The notes under the pieces: generated by a model
The model's input: only the letters and a program-made list of their open reading frames with translations
Database searches by the model: none
What the model was told of the DNA's origin: nothing
Assembly (NCBI GenBank): GCA_016110215.1
Contig: JADWQD010000009.1
Span: 1,490,093 to 1,554,092 of the forward strand
Source of the DNA: Capronia americana
Lineage: Eukaryota > Ascomycota > Eurotiomycetes > Chaetothyriales > Herpotrichiellaceae
Length of the DNA stretch: 64,000 nt
Reading direction: 5' to 3'
Made by a program: the position numbers and the translations under genes
Shown here: one piece after another, positions 1 to 10,881 of the stretch
Layout of the letters: each line of letters begins with the position of its first letter
Numbering within the stretch: the first letter of the stretch is position 1

Positions 1-785
1 TGTTTGCGGCGGCTGGATATGCCATTGCTTACGCTAAGCCAGCCAGAGACTACCTCCGCGCTAAAGTGAACTCGTCGGGAAAGCAGATCCTGGGATCGAT
101 CCTGCACGGTCTTGGACTGGCGTACCTCAGCATCTTCACCACTATCGTGCTGCCTTTCGGTATGGCCTTGGTGACGGAACTGTACATTCACATGCCGGTC
201 TTTGACATGCTAGAGCTCGTCAACCAAGAGAAGGCCAACGATGCGTCTACGTCAACATCGGCTGCGGCGTCGACTGACAACAAACGCCTGCCCGGTGCTA
301 CGATCTTTATTCTCCAGTCCTGGACAATCGGCCTGCTTTACCTGAAGCTCCTGTTCCGCGTGCTGACTCACGCCATTAGACCCACCTCCCGCCCTGCCAG
401 GGCTCTTCGGGCAATCACCCGCAACGGCATCATCCAGGCAGACATCCCTCTGGCGTCCCGGGCATTCGTCCTCCCCGCCAGCACTCTGTGCCTTGTACTC
501 CTCCTTTTCCCTTTGACCTATATGAAATTCATCATCACGGTCTTCCGTGTACACGACACAGAGAAACAGATGCGGATGTATCGGTTCGCGTACCCACTGT
601 TCTTGTGGATGATAGTCAGCTATGTGGGTGCAATGTTCATGAGAACGAAGGTGGAAAAATGGAGGGTCATGATCAGAGATGAGGTGTATCTGCTAGGGGA
701 GCGGTTACATAACTTCCAAGAACCGAAACCAAAGGTTAGGGAGGTCAATGCCTCCAGCAGCAAAGGGAAGGAGAAGGTCTTATGA
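1..785 (+). CDS. Doa10/MARCH6-type ER E3 ubiquitin ligase, C-terminal part
   Basis: The frame is open from base 3 and ends with TGA at 783-785, giving the last 260 residues of a larger protein cut by the window edge. At least four hydrophobic segments are visible: two at the start, then LCLVLLLFPLTYMKF, then a final one near YPLFLWMIVSYVGAMF. They are followed by the short cytosolic tail RDEVYLLGERLHNF. That tail and the spacing of the last membrane spans resemble the C-terminus of Doa10/SSM4 (MARCH6 in animals), a polytopic RING-CH ligase of the ER membrane and inner nuclear envelope that acts in ER-associated degradation. The RING domain lies outside the window, so enzyme activity cannot be judged. 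A Ser/Thr/Ala-rich loop (about residues 80-95) is a lineage-specific insertion. Confidence 0.75.
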   Translation, partial: FAAAGYAIAYAKPARDYLRAKVNSSGKQILGSILHGLGLAYLSIFTTIVLPFGMALVTELYIHMPVFDMLELVNQEKANDASTSTSAAASTDNKRLPGATIFILQSWTIGLLYLKLLFRVLTHAIRPTSRPARALRAITRNGIIQADIPLASRAFVLPASTLCLVLLLFPLTYMKFIITVFRVHDTEKQMRMYRFAYPLFLWMIVSYVGAMFMRTKVEKWRVMIRDEVYLLGERLHNFQEPKPKVREVNASSSKGKEKVL

Positions 786-1531
786 TGAGACATCTTGAGT
801 CGCCCCGGTGGGGGATTGTAAGCATTTGCATAGCGTAGGAATTGGGACATTGATATGCTTAGAGCCGACGTGCTGTCAGGCATTCAGCAATCTCCTCAGT
901 GCTTTTAGATCAAGGACGGTTCTTATTTTCAATGACGGGTGGCGTCAGATCAAGCGTTCGCTCCAATAGAATCAATTGCCTTGTACAGTATTTTCGTCTC
1001 TACAATACGAGTATTAGCCTCAGCTTCGATGAGCTTTGCATTTATGTTTTTGGTGGAGATTCCTGAGAGTTGCCGCCGTCCTTAGAAATTTCACCCGTGG
1101 AATCTTTTTTTGAGAAGGTCATTCGGAGAAACCCAGGCTGGAATATATAATACAAAGATACAAAGATGATCGTATCCTTGTGAGGAGCAAGTGTCGGTGT
1201 CGGTGTCGGTGTCGGTATCGGTATCGGACTAGGTCAGAATAGAATAGAATAGAACATATCATATCATATCATATCATATGCTACTCCATATCTATTCTCA
1301 GCAGGTTGAGTACAAGCAGTGCATCACATTTCAATCAATGTCATCTGCATTGGCGATCTCTTTGATTTTTTTTATCTCTCCTTTCGATACCGTTCGGGAT
1401 GCGGGATAGATAGAGTAGGATACCCCCGGACATCTGACAAGTAAGACGGAAGTGAACCGAACCGCAGTAGACCATCCCAACTGACTGCCACCACTGTTTC
1501 ATCCACTGACAATGCCTCTGTCCGTCTGTCC
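786..1531. other. Convergent 3' intergenic stretch with simple repeats
   Basis: This stretch lies between two convergent genes and holds their 3' flanks. It has no convincing coding frame. It contains a run of GTGTCG/GTATCG hexamers (about 1191-1227), a short AGAAT run (1235-1252) and an ATATC pentamer run (1255-1279). Confidence 0.7.
1191..1279. repeat. Three adjacent short tandem repeats
   Basis: (GTGTCG)n grading into (GTATCG)n, then (AGAAT)3, then (ATATC)5, lie back to back. This looks like slippage-prone sequence in the shared 3' region of two convergent genes. Confidence 0.8.
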
Positions 1532-2528
1532 CTAGAGTTTCTTCTCGGCCGCCAACTTGGCGAACCTGGCCTTGGTCCTCTCGGCCACGGCCTTTTCATT
1601 CCAGATATACGTCACGCTGGGTTCCTCGACGACCTTGTCAGCCCAGGCCTTGAATTTGGGCGCCCGGTCCGCGAGCAACGAGTGCAGCTTCGGGCTCAGC
1701 ACGGCGTACTCGGGCTTGCTGAGCGCGAGGAGCCGAAGCACGAACGGGCCGGTTAGAGCCTAAGTACACAAATCAGATCAAAGGGTCTACAAATATACCA
1801 TCGTCGTCCAGCTTGGGCTAGGGTGGTGGTGTGGCGGGAACACGAATACACACCTCGGCCAGAGTCAGCCGGTCACTGCCTCCGAAAAAAGGCCCCTTGG
1901 TCGCATCCCACGTGAAAAGCGGCTCCAGTTCCTTGACCACGGCCGCGACCAGTGCTTCCGCGGCTTCGTCCTTTTCGGCGTCGGACTGGGCGCGCTGGCC
2001 GGCGAAGATGTGCGGCAGGGCCTTGGTGATGAATGTGTCGGCGAAGAAATTCACACGGGCGCGGTACAGGGCGTTGGCCTCCCCCGTGGACGGAGGGAGT
2101 AGAGGGGATGGATGTGCGTCGGCGAGGAATTGCGCCACGACGGCCGACTCGGTGATGATCTCGCCGTTGTACTTGATGCTGGGGACGAGGCCGCGCTAGA
2201 TCCGAGGACGAGGAGGAGGTGTCAGTGGAGCAGACAGATAGACCGACAGACATGCATCTAGACGGACAGGAGTATCGTGGCGTTCGCGAAGCAACGCATA
2301 TCATGCATGTACTTGTGCACGCAATGCCCTGCCTGGCAAGACTGTCGGACATACCGGGTTCACCTTGAGATACCACGGATCACGCGGTCGATCCAAGTCG
2401 ATGATCTCCTCCTTGTAAGGGAGGCCTAGCTCCTTAATGGCGATATGGGCGCGATGAGCCCACGGGCAGCCATGGTTCGTGTATAGGATGATTTCTGGAC
2501 TACTGGCGGTGCCGTTCGTGGCGGCCAT
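1532..2528 (-). CDS. Glutathione S-transferase, omega/GTO-like
   Basis: Three exons: 2355-2528, 1854-2195 and 1532-1759. The introns start GTATGT and GTGTGT and end CTAG and TTAG. They give 247 aa, the usual GST length. The N-terminal thioredoxin-like domain carries CPWAHR (about residues 21-26), where the cysteine is the catalytic residue typical of omega-class and GTO enzymes, which favour thioltransferase or dehydroascorbate reductase chemistry over classical conjugation. The second exon resumes with RGLVPSIKYNGEIITES, containing the cis-Pro and the ES glutathione-binding pair. A helical C-terminal domain follows with LTLAEALTGPFVLRL. The start ATG (2528) precedes a short Thr/Ser-rich leader, and there is no targeting signal. 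The protein is probably cytosolic. The class is assigned by the CPWA motif, and substrates are unknown. Confidence 0.88.
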
Positions 2529-3663
2529 GGCGGAGGGCGGTAGGTACTGTAAGTAGGATAGTAGTTACACTGTGCGAGATGGTGAAAGGTATGCGATGGG
2601 TGAGGACAACGTTGGACGGGGGTGTGTGACGCTCCGGGAGATCCTACGGCACATGTTAATTTATTATGTGAGGCGAGCAGGATCACGACCTTGAGTGGTC
2701 GCTATATTCTCCAAATATTGCGATATGTCGATTTGTCATCCTGCCAATCATCGCCGTCCTTTCTGGCCCTAATTGGGAGGGGGGAAGGCACGACACGCAC
2801 GAGTATCGAGATGGGTGGAGGTGGGATACAGCACTCGCTTATGTCCGCAGGCGACGAGGCGGATTGCGTGCCGTTCTGACAGACTCTTGGACTCGTCCAT
2901 AACGTGCTCTGAGACGACTACACCATGCTTGGACCCAATATTTAGGATACTATCCGTTGGCGTTTAGGCCTATTGGCACATATCATGAACAAGCGGGGAA
3001 TTGGTTGGTCTCGTCTTGAAAACGCCCGATCACTGTGTCTTCACCCGTTCTCGCCTAGCCAGATACTGTAAGTTACGAGGTACCTTTTCTTCAACCTCGA
3101 TATGATCTCGCGTGTGCTTTCATGGTGACCTGGGCACTCATAACTAAACCGCCCCTCCCCTTACTTGCACTCCGTCCCGTTCCTGTGCTCCTGGCTGCCA
3201 TTGGATGCTCGGGCCATGCCTTGAGGTTGTCTCTCTGCGCGGACGCCGTCACTTTACACGGCCCTCCATGAGAGTGCAGGTCTAGGACCCAAGGCTCGAA
3301 ACTGCGACCCTTTGCGAAAACAGCGGACGCAGTCTCCCGCACCCTGCGCCATTCGGGCTGTGACAGACGAAAAAATCTTACGCCACCTGTTGGCGGTGTG
3401 CAATGGGAGAAGGACGCCTGGGTTTCAGATTAATTGGTGAATTGAGGCATGTGAAAGCTGAAGAGAGCTGTCTTTGCTTCGCCGCTATGGAGTAGAGAAG
3501 AGCTAATTCGAGAGGTATGAGAATTGATGCCAGCTACACATGTTTTCGGTCGGCCGACTTGAATTCCTTGACGTAAATCTGCGGCCCGTGATGGTCACCC
3601 CTCAAGGACGTTCATCCATCCATACGACAAGTCCAACCTGCGGAGGGATCATTCTCCATCGGA
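2529..3663. other. Intergenic region upstream of the GST gene
   Basis: This holds the promoter of the leftward GST gene and the 3' flank of the next leftward gene. Only short, unconvincing frames are seen (for example 83 codons at 3091-3342). No repeat or RNA gene was recognised. Confidence 0.6.
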
Positions 3664-5470
3664 CTAGGTCTCAAAAGACGAACGTCCACGATCCATGATA
3701 CTGTGGTTAGCCGCAGCATCGCTGGCAGCGGCGTACTTCTGAACCACCTCAGCAGCCGAAACGGGCTCCTCTCTGCTGGTCTGAGCGGGGAGAGACGGCG
3801 CCGCAGTTCTCAGATGGTCAGAGCCGGGCTGGTCGCTGTAGTGGGCTCCAGGACCCAGTTGGCTTGCGGTTTCCGTGGTGCTGCTGGAGATCAATCTGGC
3901 CTTGTTCGCCAATGTTCTGGCCTGACCGGTAACACTGTCTGGGATGTATTGCTTCGCAGTATCACTCGCGCTGTTGGAGAGTTGGGATACCTTGTTCGCG
4001 GCTCCGTTCGTAATTGAGGAATTACCGTCGGTGTTCCGGCTTGAATGCTCCCCGTTGGGACTAGGGACAGAGTTGTTGGCATGGTTCGTTGCGGCGGCCG
4101 AGCCTGAACTCTGGGCGTTGGAAGCATTGTTGCCAGAGTTAGCGTTGTTCTGGCGCAGGTTTCTGCCCGCGTCGGCGGCTGATCCGGAGATGTTGGAGGC
4201 GGTCTCTCGAGCTTGGGTGTATTGGTCGGCACCGGTTTGCTTCACGGTTTGTGCGAGGTTCTGAGCACGTCCGGATACATCATTCGCAGTCTGTTGAACA
4301 GTCTCTTTGCCACTCTGAACAAGGTCTTGTGTACGAGCACCGGCATTCTGCGCAGTCTGTTTTCCGCTCTCAGCGAGGTCTTGAACATGGCCCTGCGCGT
4401 CTTCAGCGGCCTGTTGTGCTCTGGAAGACAGCTCCCCGGCCTTCGCTTTGCCATTCTGGGCTAGTTCTTTGCCTTTGTCTGTTGCAGCGTTGGCGAGTTC
4501 TTGACCACGCTCCCTTACCTCACGAGCCGCTGCTCGACCTCGCGGTGATGCAACAAGGGGCCCGATGAAGACCGAGGTGAGGCCGATTACAGCCAGCCAA
4601 AACGGAGTCACAACTTGAATGAGAGCATAGAGAGCGGTGAGACCAATGAAAGCCTGAGACCTCGTCAGTTTCTTTATTCACTTGGAGCGGCAACCCGCCC
4701 GAAAGCGCGGCAGGGAGGCTTAAGGCAACTCACAGCGATGGCCTTGTGAAGATCCTGACCGAAGAAAATTCTTTGAGCTTGTACCACCGCAAACTGGACC
4801 AGGTCGTGGATATCTTTCAGCGTATCGTTGAGGATTGTCTCAGGCACCGTCTTGTACTCTTCAGGTCGCAGACGCTTGGAGATGGAGTTGGGGCCAAACT
4901 GGCGGCTGACGAACTCGGAGACGGATACGACTGACAACGTATGTCAGTCTGTTGTGTTAAGGACACTTTTTGGATAAGTACTGCATACCTCCAAGGGCGG
5001 TGATTGCCGCTTTCAGAGCAGTTTGGGTGAGAGGGAGGTAGTGCGCGCCGAACAAGACGGCCAGAGCACCGATGTAGGTGACCGCAGTACCGGTTGGATC
5101 TTCCCACTGAATTCCAAGTCAGCAATTGATGGGGGTAGTGCATAGGTTCAGGGGGAACTGACACTGATGTACCTATAAAGGCTACCTTTGTTGTCTACAG
5201 TAACGAGTCAGCACAGTGGGCATCAAGTCCGTCTCAAAGCCTGGTGTACCTATGATATCCTTCAGAGGCCCATGATGTTCGGGTTCCTCGTACTCTTCCG
5301 GATGAGTCTTTCTGTGCAGTAACTCTTGGATTGCTTGAGCGACTGGGGGTCTGTTAGCTTTGCTAAGCGCAGTGTTTTGTTCCAGGAGACCTACTCTCTG
5401 TGGTGTTCTGATTTTGGTATTGGCCACTGGCCCCCGAGACGGGCAGAACGACATACGCTGGCCCACTCAT
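3664..5470 (-). CDS. Reticulon-domain protein with long helical-repeat tail
   Basis: Six exons: 5457-5470, 5250-5350, 5163-5194, 4989-5106, 4734-4930 and 3664-4653, giving 483 aa. Every junction keeps frame. Residues about 40-180 fit a reticulon homology domain: an entry segment SLYRYISWEDP, a first long hydrophobic hairpin (TYIGALAVLFGAHYLPL), a charged loop with LRPEEYKTVPE and KDIHDLVQFAVVQAQR, and a second hairpin (ALYALIQVVTPFWLAVIGL). Reticulons are wedge-shaped proteins that curve ER tubules. The remaining 280 residues are hydrophilic, rich in Gln, Ala, Asn and Ser, and show an 11-residue periodicity (phrases such as AQDLxxSGKxT), suggesting amphipathic helices like those of LEA or apolipoprotein-type repeats. 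The first exon is only 14 nt. The family call rests on topology and motifs. The exact start is less certain. Confidence 0.7.
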
Positions 5471-6414
5471 ATTTGTGGGGTATTGCTAGGTAGGTGGATG
5501 TCGTATGGGTCGTGGAGTTGGGATGTTAGTAGCGAGACGATTTGATCGTCGGAATCTAAGATGAAGAACAACTGCGCCACAAGCCGCAAGTGAACGGTTA
5601 TATATTGCAATCGCGGGCTGAGCACATGTTAAAGTGAAACTCATTGCATCGTTTGCCGCCAGGGACGAAATTCCGTTTCGTGACGTCGCCAGGCTGTAAT
5701 CCAAGTGAATTTCGGGAACTCACCCCGCAGCAGCAAATGCCAGGCTGGTGTGCTCTCCTTGTAGGACAGAAAGGCGCCCCAGGTGGTTCTCAACATTCTG
5801 AAAACTTGGTCTTGGTCAACAAGGTTCCACTCCACAGCGAGTCTCAGCAGAGTTGAGCGAGCACGGGCAACACAAATAGACAGGGCGTGATGTCAGAAGG
5901 GAAACCCGTCCAGACACATCGAGTTCGCGGTGGATATCATAGCAGAAAGTGCGTAATGACTCTGATTGTTGCAGCCTCGCCATGGAGCTGTTCGAAAGCA
6001 CTCCAGAAGTGAGATAATGACCTGGCACGAGGACACTAGTTAATCAAACCTGTAATAACGCGCCTCAGGCCAAGAGGCGTCTGCCCAATACGAGTAACGC
6101 TGCGAATTCGGAGAATATCAGCACAGATCTCCGCTTCACTTTACAAAGGCCTTGGGGTCGTGTCTGGAGCCGGTAGCATGGGTTTCTATGACCAAAAGGA
6201 ATCTACCACAGACAATCTTACGAGGCCACGAATGATGGATTCTACCTGGATCACATCACGAACGAGGTCGGCAGACTGAATATCGACGCAAACTCCTCCA
6301 CCTCGATTTTCAAGGGATGGGATCGGCTTTGCACCGCTCGGACAACGGTTCGACAACAGGAGGCAAGGGGCAAAGCAAATAATCAAAATATCTAGAGGCC
6401 GGACCAAAGAATTC
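5471..6414. other. Intergenic region, upstream of the reticulon gene
   Basis: This includes the promoter and probable 5' leader of the leftward reticulon gene. Several 60-75-codon frames exist on both strands, but none shows a recognisable domain or plausible splicing. Confidence 0.5.
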
Positions 6415-6801
6415 ATGGAAAGGGCGAATTGTCTACAACCTCGAGACTACTCGGGTGAACTCAGACCTGGAAAGCCCCCGACGAACCAACACCAACTCTC
6501 ACAGTGCTATGGCTTTCTCCCTCCAAGCTTGCAATCTACCCGGGGACAGCACTCTATCGGGATTGAATGGCCCGAGGAAGACGGCTGCCCTGCAGACATG
6601 CTTCTACTCCTAAGTATCATCGAGGACTCGAGGGAAATCATTGGAAAGATGCCTGACGACGTCTTAACTGATATACTGTACGAGCAACTTCGTCCGAGTT
6701 TGGTCGCTCAGTGGATGGCGCCCTTGATCCACAGCCGAATCATACTACCGGCCCTATTCATCGAGGTCGCCTACGAAGTGTTCGGCGCGTGGATACAGTA
6801 G
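6415..6801 (+). CDS. Hypothetical small protein
   Basis: An ATG-started open frame of 128 codons that I do not recognise. The second half (MPDDVLTDILYEQLRPSL onward) is rich in alternating hydrophobic and charged residues and could be helical. The first half is Gln/Pro/Ser-rich and looks disordered. It has no intron, no signal peptide and no transmembrane span. It is convergent with the large leftward gene beginning at 10314. It may be chance; length and composition are the only support. Confidence 0.22.
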   Translation: MERANCLQPRDYSGELRPGKPPTNQHQLSQCYGFLPPSLQSTRGQHSIGIEWPEEDGCPADMLLLLSIIEDSREIIGKMPDDVLTDILYEQLRPSLVAQWMAPLIHSRIILPALFIEVAYEVFGAWIQ

Positions 6802-7009
6802 GAGGTTGAGCTTTGACACTCCGTCTCCCTCCACCTTGAGTCTCTAAATACAATCGAGCGCAGTGCCGAGTCCCCTTTTAGCTGTAGAGAACCGTGACCA
6901 AGCGTCCTGCACCAAACAAAGGGCTCTTTGAGACTCGCAAATTCCTTCAATTCCTGTCTTCTCATATCATTTCAGTCGTTTTCGGAGGCATTCAACGTCG
7001 GGGGTCTCC

Positions 7010-7023
7010 GGGGGGGGGGGGGG
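7010..7023. repeat. Homopolymer run of 14 G
   Basis: Fourteen consecutive G on the + strand, read as C14 on the minus strand. It lies inside the open frame that continues in phase beyond the stop of the leftward ubiquitin-like gene, where it encodes prolines. A run of this length is a likely site of sequencing or replication slippage. Confidence 0.9.
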
Positions 7024-7441
7024 AGGCTGAGTTAACTGTTTGCGAAGGCAGTGCTGACGCATTTGCACCTGTGCCGACCGAGCTCTCTCTGTTCGAATCC
7101 GACAAGATATTTCGAATGGGCGAGGCCGGCTGGGCAATACTCGTACTCCTACTAGGTCCAGCTTCGATCTCAAAGCCGTCGTCGATGTCGTACTCGTTCA
7201 TGTCGTACAGCAAGCCTGCCCTACCGGAAGCTTCCTCAAGGTCGTTTCTCCGAGAGTTTCCGTTGTGCTCCGGTAGACTAGGGCGAGCACTGGTCCCAGG
7301 TTGGGCATCATAAGTTGCGCTGGTACCGTAGATATTGGGATGTAGCGTACGCAAGCCGGTGCCAGTGTCGGAATCCTCGTCGAAATCTATCAGGCCCGAA
7401 AGGCGAGACAAGGAATGGTATCGCCCGTTCCTAGCGCTATG

Positions 7442-10314
7442 TTATGGTGGCGGCGATCGTTGGCCAGGCCACCCAGTCGCATTAACGTCCCATTGAAATG
7501 GCAATCGCGGTAATGTCAATTCAGGAATTGATGTTGCAATCGGAGGATTGAGGTTAAGAGGAGCCCGACTCAAAATGGCGTCCTGGACGGAGGCATTATT
7601 TGTAGTCGTGTGCGCGTATCGACTGGGCACCTCGGGTTCTGCAGCAGGGCTCAGCGAGACGATTCCACGGTCAGCAGGCCGCCTGGCTGAAGCACTTCTC
7701 GGGCGTTTAAGATGGCGAGGGCCCGAGGACGCTCCTAACAACCGACTCCCGATGTCGCGCTGCTTGGATCCGACTTGATTGGCTTGGATCCCATCTCGTG
7801 CGACTTTCGTACCACAGTAGCTTGTATTGGAAGCACGTAAGAAGATCTTGTACTGCTGTCCGGCATTGACAGAGAAGAGGTCTCGGATCTCTTGCCCTAA
7901 GGCTATTGGCTTGTTGGACAAGTAGGACCTAGCACTGGTAACGCGCATCATAAGTAACGTCTTGGGATCAGGCCTTCCGAGGGTTCTGCAAAGTTGACCA
8001 TGGGGTTGCACTTTCACCACCTCAGGTGTTACCGCAGTGTTCAACCACAGCCGAGTTCCAAGGACGGTATAGGCGGCTCCGCCGTTGCAGGTAGCAGTGC
8101 TATGATCGGGCGTGTGGCACTCAATGCAGATGTCACCGATAATAGCGTAAGCGGCCATCAAGTGTGAATCTCGAAGCAGACTCGACCAGTCGTTGAGGTG
8201 ATTCTCGATAGTTATTGAAAACTCCTGTCGATTGTAGAGGAATGCGGCGGCAAGTCCGTCCTCCCTTCTACCAGTCTTGTCGAGGATTTCAAGTACCCAG
8301 CAAACGAGTGCTGCCATATCGGGTCTGTTCGCCTGGTATACCACCCATACGTTGAAGACAGCTTCTGGGTCGTTGCTTTCCAATGCCGCCAGGAATGCGC
8401 CACCCCATGAGAGGTTTGACCATCCCGGGAAATGGAGTTCAAGCAATGCCCGGACAGTTGACATCAGAAGCAGATCCTTGATTCGTACTCGCTGTGCATT
8501 TCCTGTGCAATGGCTGATTTCCACTCCAAGGTATTGATTCAAGATCCCGGGATTTGCCGTCTGCGGCGCTGTCTTCCATCTGGCTAGAATGAGCTGCTTG
8601 AGGGTGGTCTGTGGCCGTTTCTTCTGTGTGCCTGATATAGAGACACCAAACATCTTACTAAATGAGAAGCTACCACTCCTGGAGTCAAGATCCGGTTCCC
8701 AGACGGAGCGTTCACCACCAAGGACGCCCATTTCATGGCGGTGGTCTGTTTCAAATTGGTCAAGCGTATACTTACAAAGGGGGTTGTCCCTGAAACGTGT
8801 TCCAATCAAAAGCAGGTCGTTCATCTCAAGATAGAGTGGTTTCGACAGGGACAAAAGAGGGTTCGCACGTCGCAGCTGAAACTGTGGCCAAGGATACCAG
8901 TGGCATCTGACTGGCTTTCCTTTCTGAGTGGTGGCCTCATCGACGCGGCAGATAACCCCCTTCGAAACGTTGTGTTGCCGGATCGACCCCGGTGGACCTT
9001 TGTCGGCTAACATTGACCATACCGGGCCCCAGATATCTGCAAACTCCTCGATATGGGTGAGGATGGACAGTCCTGGATTGGTATACTTTTTCGGAGCAGC
9101 GACCGGGAGTCGACCGACGCTGCACCTGAATACCCAAACTTGCTCCTTGTCGAGGAATCCCCTTAGACAGGCTAGTGACCGTGTTCGGCACTCGAAGTGC
9201 AGCGAATCGCTATCGCCATTCCCAATACCAGGGGTCGAGACTTGTTTGCCGAGATGTTCGAGATCGAAACGAGTCGCATGTGAGCCAACATATGACACAA
9301 GGCCGAGGTCCGCCAGCAACGACAACGTCCGGCAAAGAGCCAAGATTGCGGTGGTAGGCCTTGACGGATCGGAAATATGGAGGCGTAAGATCTCGAGCAG
9401 TCGAGAACAGGGTTCTTCAACCCATCGAAGGAGATGCCCGTGGATCACGTCGGGGTGGATAAGACCACGGCGTATTTGATCCGTGGCTGCCTCTATTCCA
9501 GTCTTGACATTGTCCAAGGTATCACGGGGGATTTTCACTATTTCGGCGACGTCCCCGTTAGATTGCTCAAGCAGAATACTATAGTAAGACGTGCAGAAAT
9601 TAGCTTCCCTGAGAGTGTCGAAGCTTGCCAATACTCGGCAGAAGATGAGATAACTTGTCCACAGCGAATGCAGTGTCTGTTGGGAAGATTGCCAGTGCCC
9701 TCCGCGGTCGTCCGATAACAGACGAGGGTCGCCAGCAGCGTTATTTTGAAAGGCCTCCCACATCCACTTCGGAACTAGGGACAGCCCATTGTGGCGCCGA
9801 GTCAGTGAGGTAGTCTTATCATCGAAGGCAGTATCGTACAACCCTTGGCAGTGGAAGTACTCGGACGTTTGAACCACGTCCTGCTCAAGGCAAGAGAGCT
9901 CGGTGTAGTGCGCCTGCGGGTCTACGATGCAGATATCATCGTCAAAACCGCCTTCTGCTGCTTCGGCCTTCCATGCTTGAATACTAGCCCTTGCTGCAGC
10001 CCGGTCTGACTCCACGGGGATAGCGGGGTTGAAAGCCGATTGCCGCCGCCGGAAATCCAGTGTCGCTCCTCTGTGGATAGCATATTCTGAGAGAGTTCGC
10101 CCTTCGCCGAGCTGTTTTCCTCCGTATGTGAGGTGCTGCAGGGCAGGGGGCACACCGAGCAATTCCTCTAGTCGAGATTTGATATGGTCAATGGTATCAG
10201 AGCTCTGAACTTCGAGTTCTTGCAGTTTTCCAGTCCCTGAGGCAATGTTAGCACACCAGACTCCACGAATAAATGTGCGGGTCTGTACTCACCACTTTTC
10301 ACGAATATCAACAT
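7442..10314 (-). CDS. Large protein with N-terminal ubiquitin-like domain
   Basis: Two exons: 10293-10314 (22 nt) and 7442-10236, giving 938 aa. The intron begins GTGAGT and ends CCTCAG. Residues 1-75 read as a ubiquitin-like fold: MLIFVKSGTGKLQELEVQ, then DTIDHIKSRLEELLGVP, then LTYGGKQLGEGRTLSEYAI. The order matches ubiquitin strand 1 and 2, the helix, and the QLEDGRTLSDYNI-like stretch. It has no C-terminal Gly-Gly, so it is an integral domain rather than a conjugated modifier. Residues 100-800 are mostly helical with several WxxW and Cys-rich patches, and match no family I know. The last 120 residues are disordered and basic (KRPRSASARRPADRG). The same frame stays open for about 150 codons beyond the TAA. 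A role in ubiquitin-dependent regulation is only a guess. Confidence 0.65.
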
Positions 10315-10881
10315 AATGCTTTGTAGCGTCCGGGAGGAGAGCACAGGGAGAAGATAGCTTCGCGTGGGACTGGCATCTCGGGGCACGCTTGCTTATTCAT
10401 GTTGGAAAGAAAGAGGCTATGCCTATCGCGCCGCCGGATCGTGTAAAAGGGCTGCGAGGCTGGCAAGGCGAAGCACTTCGTGCCACGTCACATTATCAAT
10501 CTGAAACCCGGCATGATGGAGGCTGAGGCAACGAGGCGCACAGGAGGCCCCGATAACCTGAACGGTGTTGCAGTAACTTAGGTTCGCCGAGGCGTCGCCG
10601 GGCCATACGTGTTTGGGTCACGCCTGCAACACCACCAACCCCGTATAGTCAGGACGTAAGAAGTAGGCGGGCAGTAGGTAGATGTGGCACTCGTGGAGAC
10701 TGTACAATTGCATTGTACAGAGTAATTAAGTGTGCCGGTCTCACACTCCGTACTGTGTACTACGCACAGAAGCCATGACGTCATCGCGTCGCTATGGTGT
10801 CGGCCGCTTTTGGCCGTATCCTGGCTCACCTGATTCGAAGATGAAGCCTTCGTGCGATGTCAATGTCAGGAGTGAAGAAAT
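10315..10881. promoter_or_regulatory. Divergent promoter region
   Basis: This separates the start codons of the leftward ubiquitin-like gene and the rightward hydrolase gene, so it must contain both promoters. No specific element is claimed. Confidence 0.55.

Noticed and set aside
1191..1279. Possible CRISPR-like or satellite array
   Set aside because: The repeats are 5-6 nt microsatellites without spacers.
3091..3342. 83-codon minus-strand frame
   Set aside because: Short, no recognisable features, composition no different from the surrounding non-coding sequence.
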